41,806 nt of DNA, from NCBI GenBank assembly GCA_947468665.1, contig CANILH010000021.1, positions 1 through 41,806 of the forward strand, written 5' to 3'. The number at the start of each line of letters is the position of its first letter. The stretch's first letter is position 1. Source of the stretch: Oligoflexales bacterium. Lineage in GTDB: Bacteria; Bdellovibrionota_B; Oligoflexia; Oligoflexales; RGVZ01. The notes beneath the pieces are model-generated. The model worked only from the letters and a program-made list of their open reading frames with translations, did no database searches and had not been told where the DNA came from. This document shows positions 1 through 8,602 of this stretch, piece by piece. A program made the position numbers and the translations under genes.

Positions 1-146
1 CCAATCCTCTCCCCACCGTAACAATCAAATTCGCGCTATTTACGCCATGCAACAAATGAACGCTATATCCTGAGCCTATTGCCTTAATAGGGCACGATGG
101 GTTCTAAACGGGGGGCGGCCGGGCAACCGGCCGCTCTACCAGATAG

Positions 147-380
147 CTGAGACGTCCGTCAAGCAACCCCCGCTATGTATCCAAAGACATCAAAAGCATT
201 GTGTGGCAACGAGACCGCGGGGTTTGCCGCGGATGCGGGAGCAGACGCGGGCTTAACTTTGATCATATAGTGCCGGTCGCAAGAGGTGGGCAGGGGACGC
301 CGGATAATTTACGGCTCCTTTGCTTTGCCTGTAATCAGCGTGCGGGGATCAAAGCTGGGCTGATTACATACGGCTGTTAG
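147..380 (+). pseudogene. HNH endonuclease C-terminal remnant (not in the ORF track)
   Basis: Frame starting at 147 reads LRRPSSNPRYVSKDIKSIVWQRDRGVCRGCGSRRGLNFDHIVPVARGGQGTPDNLRLLCFACNQRAGIKAGLITYGC*, a typical HNH core (CxxC, DHIVPVARGG, N-LxLLC-xCN). No start codon; in-frame stop at 144-146; a C-run at 167-171 is compatible with a frameshift. Confidence 0.72.
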
Positions 381-455
381 GCCTGTTTGTGTTACGCAAT
401 GGCAAAGTTCGAGTGATCAGCGCAAGGGCCGCGAATAGAAAGGAAAGGCATCGTT

Positions 456-698
456 ATGAAGAAATCCTACGCAAAATCTCGCAAGGAATATGATGAGCCG
501 TTTGAGCTGGACTCCACGAAAATTTTAGCGGCTATGAAGCGATTCAAAAACAAGAAGAAAAAACCTACCAGCGTCGCGTTAGATGAGACTACAATCCGCG
601 AACTTAAAAGTATGGCTGAAAAACAGGGCATTCCTTATCAGGTCTTGATCCGCGTATTTATTCTAGACGGGTTACAGCGGTTAAAAGGCGCTGCTTAA
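456..698 (+). CDS. Ribbon-helix-helix / BrnA-CopG-like antitoxin
   Basis: 80 aa, basic N-terminus, C-terminal PTSVALDETTIRELKSMAEKQGIPYQVLIRVFILDGLQRLK typical of CopG/BrnA-type RHH antitoxins; RBS-like GAAAGGAAAGG upstream. Confidence 0.7.
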   Translation: MKKSYAKSRKEYDEPFELDSTKILAAMKRFKNKKKKPTSVALDETTIRELKSMAEKQGIPYQVLIRVFILDGLQRLKGAA

Positions 699-712
699 GC
701 GCGGCAAGAGGA

Positions 713-841
713 ATGCATTTATATCGGCGTGATAATTGCCTTGAGGATGTAGGTGTACCCACGAAAAAAAAATTGGAGGCACAGTTAAATTTGAATTTCA
801 CGCCAGAGTTCAAAGAAGACGAAATTTGGAAGATTGGTTAA
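713..841 (+). CDS. Short ORF (42 aa) directly downstream of the RHH antitoxin gene; function unknown
   Basis: ATG at 713 after AAGAGGA; reads MHLYRRDNCLEDVGVPTKKKLEAQLNLNFTPEFKEDEIWKIG*; not in the ORF track because of length. Could be a remnant. Confidence 0.35.
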   Translation: MHLYRRDNCLEDVGVPTKKKLEAQLNLNFTPEFKEDEIWKIG

Positions 842-889
842 TTCTGACTTGACACTAGCTAAATCTCAATCTAATTGTTGGAATAATCC

Positions 890-1531
890 TCAACCAAGAT
901 TGTCATCGGCATCTTGATCTCGCTTTGATACTGCAGTTGGTCTTCCATGAATATTCTTAACCGTGTAGCCGTCATATCTACCCTGCTGAATTGCCGCAAC
1001 AAAGACCTCATCAGTCATTATTTCTTCCGTGTGCAAATCAAAAAAAGTAATATTTCGTCCCGATTTATTTTGCTGAAGTGTTACCACCTGTTTTTCAACA
1101 CCGTCCTTGATCATTGCCGCGCCGCCATACTTTCGCGCATCACCTGGATCAATAATCAATTCACCATTTTTTAATGCTCGCTTAAGCTCATCGAGTAATT
1201 TGACTCGATCACTTATTTTGCCTCCATATTTTCGACCCACTGAATTATTCCACAGATCCATATTTTGCTCGGCGGGATCTACAGTCGGCGAACTTGTCGG
1301 AAATAATTCATTAAGCCTCCCAAAAACATCCGCCGCATTTGCATCGTATTCTTGCGTAAAGACCCCACTTACATACGCATGCCGAAATGCGTCTACGTCA
1401 TTGTTATGATAGCCTGAAGCAAATTCATTAAAGGTTCCATCTTCGTTTTTGGGCAACGATCTGATATTAGCGTCAAAATATCTATAAGCTTCATTTTTGG
1501 ACTCGGTCCTTAAACCAAATGGATTCTTCAC
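890..1531 (-). CDS. DUF6973-like domain protein (polymorphic-toxin-associated domain)
   Basis: 213 aa; signature GYHNNDVDAFRHAYVSGVFT...MDLWNNSVGRKYG resembles the DAFRHAYW...MDLxNNxxGR pattern of DUF6973. Confidence 0.6.
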   Translation of the reverse strand: MKNPFGLRTESKNEAYRYFDANIRSLPKNEDGTFNEFASGYHNNDVDAFRHAYVSGVFTQEYDANAADVFGRLNELFPTSSPTVDPAEQNMDLWNNSVGRKYGGKISDRVKLLDELKRALKNGELIIDPGDARKYGGAAMIKDGVEKQVVTLQQNKSGRNITFFDLHTEEIMTDEVFVAAIQQGRYDGYTVKNIHGRPTAVSKRDQDADDNLG

Positions 1532-1905
1532 CTGATAAGCTCCTCATTTATAGGCTTATTATAAAAAGCGAGAACGACCACTACAATAGCACCCGCAAAC
1601 AAATAGGGAGAATAATACTCCGCCATTAACAACGTGATAACCGCGCTCGGCACAAGTGCCGCAAAGGCTCGCAAACGGAATTTTTTCGAATAGGATGTAC
1701 TCATCAACCAGATGCAAAGGCCGCTGGCCAAGGAAATGATAAGAATAACTGCTCCTGAAAAAAAGTTAAGCCCCCCATCGATACGAGGGCACTCCGATAG
1801 AAGAATAAACAAACCAAATACATGTAAAATCGCTGCGAATCGAAGAATAAACGTTCTGATTTCATTCATCACGGGACCTCTCAGGTATCCTTTCCAATAA
1901 CTCAT
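1528..1905 (-). CDS. Small multi-helix membrane protein, 4-bp overlap with the DUF6973-like gene
   Basis: 125 aa with about four hydrophobic segments; ATGA-type overlap with the next gene at 1528-1531. Confidence 0.6.
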   Translation of the reverse strand: MSYWKGYLRGPVMNEIRTFILRFAAILHVFGLFILLSECPRIDGGLNFFSGAVILIISLASGLCIWLMSTSYSKKFRLRAFAALVPSAVITLLMAEYYSPYLFAGAIVVVVLAFYNKPINEELIR

Positions 1906-1997
1906 ATCGAAAATATAACATACATTTTGAGACTATAAATCAGCGCGTAGGTCAGTGTGGTGGAATGGAGTAGGTACCATCACAAAAAACGCTGAAT

Positions 1998-3791
1998 TTA
2001 AGCTTTGGCGTAGGACGTCGCGCGGCCTTTACCGAGGCGGCGGAGGAGTCCTTTTTTGACAAGTTCTGTAAGGTCGCGACCGGCAGTGACTTCCGTGGTC
2101 TTAAACGCGTCGCAGACGTCTTTATTGGTTATATTTCCCATTTGCTCACACAGATCCATGATTTTGGCGTGACGGGCGCTTAGATCGGGATGTCTTGCCA
2201 GTAGTTCACTCGCGACATGCGGTCTGTTTTGGGGTGCGGTAATTTTTTGTGATATGTCACGGATAGTGATCGCTTGATCGATCAGATATTTTCCGTCATT
2301 GACAGTCAGCCAGGCGTCATAGGGCTCAAGCATTTTGCGGGCCCTGGCTACCAGAGCATATATTAACGGATCATGTCTGAGGGGGTTATAGACCTGATTC
2401 CAGACTTTTACCGTGATTTCCTCTTTGTTGAGCTCACTTTGGGCCGCGAGCGCGAGAAATAACTTTTTGACAAGATCAGGCCATCCATCGGGTTCATGCC
2501 GTACATGACCTTTGGCGAGAATCGTGACGGAGTCTCCCAGGTAGCCGAATAAAATCGCCTGACTGAATTGAGGGACCTCAATAAGTGATGGAATCAGACC
2601 CAGAAATCCGCTGTCGAGAATCCGCTCACGGATATCTGTGGCGTGATACGCGAGGTCATCCATGAGGTCCCCGAGCAGATCCTCACCGCGCCGAATATCT
2701 TCTCTGGGAGAAATCCCGAGTCTTTCATTGATTCGCCTGGCGAGCAGAAGACCCGATTTTGCCTCAAGGTGGCGAATCTCGCCGGCCAGCGTCTCTGACT
2801 CGGTGGTTTTTCCGGACTGTAAAAGAATTTTGGCCTCGAGCCCTAAAATCCTGGTTTCCATCGCCGCGTCATTGGCCTCGCTGACGCGCATTTTCGCGGA
2901 ACGGACAAGTTCCAGAGCTTTCTTATAGTCGCCCTTCAGGCAGGCCAGATGCGCGTAGCGAAAGGACAGATTCGCGTCAAAAAAAGGCTGGTCAAGTTTA
3001 TACACCCAATCGCCTGCTTCTTTGAGACTTTGTTCGGCAATGTGCCCTGACCCACTTAAAATCTGGAGTCTTGCGAGCTCAATATAAAGATTCGCGAGCG
3101 TGTAGCTATTCTCAAAGGAGCTGGCGCGAATGGCGCCCTCAAGTTCAGCTAATAACACCGACGCGCGATCCAGCCCAAATGTAGAGCGGTACAGGCGAAG
3201 TGACACCTCGGTGGATTGTCTGATAGCTCCCCTGCCAAGCGCGTCCGCGATGGCAGACGAATTATTTAGGTTTTTGATCCCCGCCCGGATCTCGCCGAGA
3301 TTAAGTTGCGCGTGACCCATGAGATCATATCCGACCAGACGTCCAAAGGAGAACTGTGCCCTGAACGCGTGATCGTACGCCTTGCGCGCCCACTTCAGAG
3401 CCTGCGTAAGTCTGGTGTCGGTATACCGAAAGAAGGCAAGCGAGCAAAAAAAGAAATATTTAACGAAATCATCCGATGAGCCCGAGAGTCGCAGATCTTT
3501 GAACATCGAGACTAAAATCAAGCTGGCCTTCCGCGTGGAGGACTTTTTCCGTAGTCTGCGATGGGCTAGCACCAGGTAAAAGCGGGACTCCATGGACTCA
3601 CGAAGTGTCATCTGCCGCTGGTTGGCGTCGAAAATCGCGTCGGCCTCGTCGGTTCGTCCCAGAAAGCTCAAAGACCCGGTGGCGTACACCGCGTCGGGGG
3701 CGGTAAGCCTTTTACTTGTCGGGGAATCGATCAGTTCCGCGACGATGTCCGCATAAAGCCCTGAATAAAATTTTTCAGCGATTATCGTCAT
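1998..3791 (-). CDS. TPR-repeat regulator with OmpR-like winged helix and second C-terminal HTH
   Basis: 597 aa; helical repeat-rich body; EEITVKVWNQVYNPLRHDPLIYALVARARKMLEPYDAWLTVNDGKYLI resembles a Trans_reg_C/OmpR-type wHTH; C-terminal GNITNKDVCDAFKTTEVTAGRDLTELVKKGLLRRLGKGRATSYAKA resembles a wHTH. Confidence 0.6.
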   Translation of the reverse strand: MTIIAEKFYSGLYADIVAELIDSPTSKRLTAPDAVYATGSLSFLGRTDEADAIFDANQRQMTLRESMESRFYLVLAHRRLRKKSSTRKASLILVSMFKDLRLSGSSDDFVKYFFFCSLAFFRYTDTRLTQALKWARKAYDHAFRAQFSFGRLVGYDLMGHAQLNLGEIRAGIKNLNNSSAIADALGRGAIRQSTEVSLRLYRSTFGLDRASVLLAELEGAIRASSFENSYTLANLYIELARLQILSGSGHIAEQSLKEAGDWVYKLDQPFFDANLSFRYAHLACLKGDYKKALELVRSAKMRVSEANDAAMETRILGLEAKILLQSGKTTESETLAGEIRHLEAKSGLLLARRINERLGISPREDIRRGEDLLGDLMDDLAYHATDIRERILDSGFLGLIPSLIEVPQFSQAILFGYLGDSVTILAKGHVRHEPDGWPDLVKKLFLALAAQSELNKEEITVKVWNQVYNPLRHDPLIYALVARARKMLEPYDAWLTVNDGKYLIDQAITIRDISQKITAPQNRPHVASELLARHPDLSARHAKIMDLCEQMGNITNKDVCDAFKTTEVTAGRDLTELVKKGLLRRLGKGRATSYAKA

Positions 3792-3833
3792 TTAGTAACA
3801 AAGCCTTGCTAAAAATATTCCTGCCCTAAGTGT

Positions 3834-6134
3834 TTATTTCTGGTTTTTTACGTACCTGTTCCCGATCATGTAAATCATATTGCATATGTCCTCGGTATTG
3901 CTTCCGCGCTCCATAACGGAGACTGGATATTGCGGTCCAAGGAGTACTGGTCCGATTCCGGTACTGCCGGAAATCGCGGAAAATATCTTATAGGCGATAT
4001 TGGCGCTGGTCAGATCCGGGAATATAAGCACATTGGCCTGGCCTTTAAGTTGGCAGAACGGGAAGTCTCTTTCCTGGAGTCTTTCACTAAGCGCCACGTC
4101 GGCTTGAATCTCGCCGTCAAAAATAAAATCACATTTGCGTTCATGAAGGATCTCTACGGCTTCGGCCACCCGCTGGCTTTTCTCGTGCCGGTTGCTGCCA
4201 AAACTTGAGAAGCTCAGCATGGCGACTCTTATTGTATCCTCGGTATACTGCTTCGCAAAACTTGCGGTGTTGACCGCGATGTCGGCCAGTTCCTTAGCCG
4301 ATGGCTCAATACAGACAGTGCAGTCGGCCAGGAAATACATTTTTTTGTTCCAGGAGAACATATAAAGGCCGTTCATGATGCGGCCTGGTTTAGTCCGGAT
4401 GATTTCCATGATGGGTTTTAGACCGTTGACGTATGGCTCAACGACTCCACCGATAAGTCCCTCTGCGGCGCCGCTGCGGACGAGCATGGATGCGAAGTAG
4501 TTATTATTGCGAAGCATCTGCTGGGCCGCTGATTTCGTTACACCCTTACGTTGACGCATTTTATAAATGCTGTCAGCGAACTCAGTAAGTCTTCCATCAT
4601 GATGGGGATCAATAATAGTGGTCTTTTTGGCAAAATCGCGAAATCCGAGGGATTCCGCCTTGGCGATGATTTCAGCGGGAGACCCCAGTAAAATTGTAGA
4701 TACATCACCTTCGTAGTCCATCTGAGCGGCGGCCTTGATGACACGTTCATCATGCCCGTGCACAAGAACGATACGGGGTTTTGTCGCAGACTTTCTGCTC
4801 CAGCCGCCAATGTTATTGCGCATCTGGCGAATGAGTCTCTTAGTGGGCCCAAGGATTCTCTCAATGTGCTGTGTATATTGCTCGATATTCACTTGCTTGC
4901 GGGCCACTCCGGATTTCATGGCGGCTTCAGCCACGGCAGGTGCGACATAAAGCAAAACGCGTGGGTCCATTGGTTTTGGGATCAGGTACTCTCTTCCGAA
5001 GATGTAGCCTTCCGCCGTGTTGTAGGCACGAAGCACTTGCTCAGGTACGTCTTCTTTCGCTAGTCTCGCGATGGCCCGGACGGCGGCCATTTTCATCTCT
5101 TCATTTATGGTCGTTGCCCGCACATCAAGGGCACCACGGAAAATAAATGGAAACCCCAGAACGTTATTCACCTGATTGGCGTAATCACTACGTCCGGTCG
5201 CCATAATGCAGTCAGGGCGGGCTTTTCTCGCGTCGTCTGGCGTTATCTCTGGATCAGGATTAGCCAGGGCGAAGATAATGGGATTAGGAGCCATCGGCAT
5301 AATCATCTGGGGCTTAAGTACACCGGCAGCTGAAACGCCCACAAAGGCGTCTGCTCCCTTAAGAGCATCGGCAAGTGTGCGCAGCGGTGTATCAAGCGCG
5401 AACTTGTCTTTATATTTATTCATGCCGTCAGTGCGACCCTTGAAGATCACGCCTTTGCTGTCACACATAATGAGATTGGCTGGTTTTACGCCAAGGGAAA
5501 TGAATAAATTGGCGCAGGCCACAGCCGCGGCTCCGCCGCCACTGAATACAACTTTGACTGTCTCGAGTTTTCGGTTTGTGATTTCAAGAGCGTTTATAAA
5601 AGCTGCTCCGGCAATTATGGACGTACCGTGCTGATCATCGTGGAAGACCGGGATTTTCATCCGCTTGCGGAGTTCTTCCTCAATATAGAAGCACTCGGGG
5701 GCTTTGATGTCCTCAAGGTTGATGCCGCCAAAGGTGGGCTCAAGAGTCGCGACGGCGTTAATAAACGCGTCCGGATCCTTAGCGTTGACCTCAATGTCGA
5801 AAACATCGATGTCGGCGAATTTTTTAAAAAGAACTGCTTTGCCTTCCATAACTGGTTTGGAGGCCTCAGGCCCGATGTCACCAAGTCCAAGGACTGCCGT
5901 GCCATTTGTGATGACGCCTACAAGGTTGGCTCGGCCTGTGTATTCAAACGAAAGATCCGGGTCTTTCGCGATTTCCCGACAGGGTCCGGCGACACCAGGC
6001 GAATAAGCGATAGCGAGGTCTTTTTGGCTGGAGACTGGTTTTGAGAGGCCCGTGAATATTTTGCCCTTTGGCTCACGGGAGTGGTATTCAAGGGCTATTT
6101 TCTCGTAATCAGTGGTCATAAATTCACCTCGCAA
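3834..6134 (-). CDS. maeB: NADP-dependent malic enzyme with C-terminal phosphotransacetylase-like domain
   Basis: 766 aa; [79 protein letters not shown]-terminal PTA-like region. Preferred start is likely the MTTDYEK methionine a few codons in. Confidence 0.95.
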   Translation of the reverse strand: MRGEFMTTDYEKIALEYHSREPKGKIFTGLSKPVSSQKDLAIAYSPGVAGPCREIAKDPDLSFEYTGRANLVGVITNGTAVLGLGDIGPEASKPVMEGKAVLFKKFADIDVFDIEVNAKDPDAFINAVATLEPTFGGINLEDIKAPECFYIEEELRKRMKIPVFHDDQHGTSIIAGAAFINALEITNRKLETVKVVFSGGGAAAVACANLFISLGVKPANLIMCDSKGVIFKGRTDGMNKYKDKFALDTPLRTLADALKGADAFVGVSAAGVLKPQMIMPMAPNPIIFALANPDPEITPDDARKARPDCIMATGRSDYANQVNNVLGFPFIFRGALDVRATTINEEMKMAAVRAIARLAKEDVPEQVLRAYNTAEGYIFGREYLIPKPMDPRVLLYVAPAVAEAAMKSGVARKQVNIEQYTQHIERILGPTKRLIRQMRNNIGGWSRKSATKPRIVLVHGHDERVIKAAAQMDYEGDVSTILLGSPAEIIAKAESLGFRDFAKKTTIIDPHHDGRLTEFADSIYKMRQRKGVTKSAAQQMLRNNNYFASMLVRSGAAEGLIGGVVEPYVNGLKPIMEIIRTKPGRIMNGLYMFSWNKKMYFLADCTVCIEPSAKELADIAVNTASFAKQYTEDTIRVAMLSFSSFGSNRHEKSQRVAEAVEILHERKCDFIFDGEIQADVALSERLQERDFPFCQLKGQANVLIFPDLTSANIAYKIFSAISGSTGIGPVLLGPQYPVSVMERGSNTEDICNMIYMIGNRYVKNQK

Positions 6135-6238
6135 CCCTGTCGCAGGAGTTGTACAATGTCCGTTTAATTTGACTTGGGACTTTCACAGGAGCATTGTGAG
6201 GCTTTAAGATCAATTGCGCAAATGGGAATTCACCTTAA

Positions 6239-7297
6239 ATGACCGCAAACCCCGATCATTCAGCAAAAAACCGGGGCAATATTCTGGTGACTGGCGGTGC
6301 AGGCTATATCGGCGCCACGGTGTACTCAGCATTATTGGACGCCGGGTGGACTCCGATCATTTTGGATAACCTCTGCCAAGGGCGACGAGAATTTACCGAA
6401 GGCCGTGTGTTTTATGAGGGTGACATCGCTGACCGCGCGCTTTTAAGAAAAATCGTTAATGAGCGTGGCGAGTTATATGGCGCGATTCATTGCGCCGCGT
6501 TGATTGTTGTTCCGGAAAGTGTGGATCGTCCTGAGGATTATTACCGGGAGAACGTGTCAAAGTCGGTGGAGCTTTTCGCCGGTCTTCGAGACGTCGGATG
6601 TAAACGAATTGTCTTCAGCTCATCGGCCGCAATCTACGGTACGGTTCCCGGATTTATGGTGACTGAGGCATCACCTTTGGAGCCGTCAAGCCCATATTCG
6701 CGGACTAAATATATGATGGAAATGGTGCTTCGTGATTTCTGCGATGCTTACCAAATGAAAGGAATCGCGCTCCGGTATTTTAACCCAATCGGCGCTGACC
6801 CAAAAATGCGAACTGGTGCCTATCTGAAATCCCCTACTCACGTTCTTGGTCGACTTGTCAGCGTCGCCACGGGGAAATCTCCTGTGTTTGAGATCACGGG
6901 CACAAGCTGGCCTACACGTGACGGAAGCGGCATTCGTGATTATATACATGTCTGGGATTTGGCACGTGCCCATGTGAACGCGATCGAGAATTTTGACCGG
7001 GCCTTTGCGGGTAAGCAATCTGCTTCACCTTTGTCAGACAACTATCGGGTCATCAATCTTGGTACTGGCCGCGGCGTTACCGTCAGAGAGCTTGTCACGG
7101 CTTTTGAGACTGTTCACGGCTCGTCCATCAACAAAAAAGAATCAGCCGCGCGCCCTGGCGACGTGGCCGGAAGTTTCGCGAGTTGTGACACCGCAAAAAG
7201 TCTTATTGGCTGGAGCGCGGAATTGAGCATTGAGCAAGGAATTCGCGACGCCATGTCTTGGTCCAATAAGTGGGACCGGCTCAGAGCAAAAGCTTAA
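6239..7297 (+). CDS. galE: UDP-glucose 4-epimerase
   Basis: 352 aa SDR; ILVTGGAGYIGATV, SSSAAIYG, YSRTKYMMEM, ALRYFNPIGADP, IRDYIHVWDLARAH, NLGTGRGVTVREL. Confidence 0.93.
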   Translation: MTANPDHSAKNRGNILVTGGAGYIGATVYSALLDAGWTPIILDNLCQGRREFTEGRVFYEGDIADRALLRKIVNERGELYGAIHCAALIVVPESVDRPEDYYRENVSKSVELFAGLRDVGCKRIVFSSSAAIYGTVPGFMVTEASPLEPSSPYSRTKYMMEMVLRDFCDAYQMKGIALRYFNPIGADPKMRTGAYLKSPTHVLGRLVSVATGKSPVFEITGTSWPTRDGSGIRDYIHVWDLARAHVNAIENFDRAFAGKQSASPLSDNYRVINLGTGRGVTVRELVTAFETVHGSSINKKESAARPGDVAGSFASCDTAKSLIGWSAELSIEQGIRDAMSWSNKWDRLRAKA

Positions 7298-8243
7298 TGC
7301 CCGCGACATAGCCGCGTTCTAGGGTAGAGGTTTTCTCGGCGCTCCAGGTGGCGCTCCAGCGTTCCTCATAGATGCCGCCTTGCAGGCGCAAAATACCGAT
7401 CTCAATAAATCCAAGCTCCTCACCGTAAGTGCCGTCAAGCGTGTGATTACCATAGGCTACAGCGGTCGCGTGATACTTATGGGCTGTTCCCTCTACACCA
7501 AGCCATTTGGTAACATAAAGTTGAAGTTCTGCTCCAACCGTGGATCCTGATGCCGTGACAGAGTCAGATTCTTTTGAAAGGACTGGGGCGAGCTTAGAGT
7601 TCGAGAGCTGAAAAGAGTTTTTGGTTTGCATCAGCCCGTATTTCAGCACAAGCGACGAGTCCTGGACGTTTTTACCAAATAGCCTTACATCCATGGTGTA
7701 CCAGTTGGATTTAGCGGATGGCAGGTCCGCTGGAATAGACGCCGCGACAGTTGACGAGGTCGCCGCGTTCTTTGGGGAAAGAAGACCGCTGTCGCGGCCT
7801 CCAGCCTCAAAGCCAAGATCAATATTAAGGGTCCTGATTCCGACCCTTGACGACACCAGGTTGGTCATCCACACCTGGGCCTTCATGGTGTTGCCCTGGC
7901 TAGTACCATCTTCCGTGATGGCTCCGTCAATTTTGCGCTGCATTGTAGAGCGCGTGGCCAGAAAAGACGCATTGAGCTCGGGACGGAATTTATCTTTGTT
8001 AGGGTCAGAGAACATGGTGAGCCAGACATCCATGAGTTTCGTACGCTCCTTGATGCGAAGCCATTCCGTGAGCGTCCACCTGGTTTGTTCGCGCTCTTCC
8101 TGAGTGCGTACAACATAGGTGGTGACCGTCGTGATCGAGTCCCCCGCAAACGCATTGTCTGACGCCATAATGAGCGGCAGGAGCGTCACGAGAAGGTATA
8201 TCGTCCATACCTTCGGACGTTGAAAACTAAGTGGCATCTCCAT
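7281..8243 (-). CDS. Exported, probably outer-membrane protein of unknown function
   Basis: 320 aa with N-terminal signal peptide (...LLPLIMASDNAFAGD) and alternating amphipathic strands in the C-terminal half; convergent with galE, 17-bp overlap of 3' ends. Confidence 0.6.
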   Translation of the reverse strand: MEMPLSFQRPKVWTIYLLVTLLPLIMASDNAFAGDSITTVTTYVVRTQEEREQTRWTLTEWLRIKERTKLMDVWLTMFSDPNKDKFRPELNASFLATRSTMQRKIDGAITEDGTSQGNTMKAQVWMTNLVSSRVGIRTLNIDLGFEAGGRDSGLLSPKNAATSSTVAASIPADLPSAKSNWYTMDVRLFGKNVQDSSLVLKYGLMQTKNSFQLSNSKLAPVLSKESDSVTASGSTVGAELQLYVTKWLGVEGTAHKYHATAVAYGNHTLDGTYGEELGFIEIGILRLQGGIYEERWSATWSAEKTSTLERGYVAGIKLLL

Positions 8244-8602
8244 GTTCTCCTCCCATAACCGGTCGGTTGCCTCCGGTCCGTGGAAGCTTTGATTTCTCTG
8301 CCTTGAGTGTGGTCAATATGAGATGAAGCAAGGGGCGTGCCGTTGGAAAAACCCAAAGGTTCGGCTAAAAAACCCAATAATTATATTATGTTGAGTGTAT
8401 CCAAAAGGACACATGGGTGCCTGTTTAAAGTGCTCAGGTCAGATACGGGTGGCTGGCTTTGGCTGGATTCCATCCACAAAATTGTAACAAGATGGGCTAA
8501 TTTCATTGGCTCATGCCATTCTTAGCGTCCTTTGATTATTCTTGGTGTTACCTAATTACCGTCCCGCATTCTCTCCATCCGTTCGAACTGAAGAGGTTGG
8601 AA

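Noticed and set aside
113-160. Possible minus-strand tRNA-like sequence (GGTAGAGC-like D-arm next to a strong stem)
   Set aside because: T-arm and acceptor pairing could not be made; not called as a tRNA.
4538-6044. Multiple long antisense/alternate-frame ORFs over maeB (4538-4864 -, 5206-5634 +, 5628-6044 + and others)
   Set aside because: Shadow ORFs of a clear maeB coding frame; low-complexity translations with no domain signal.
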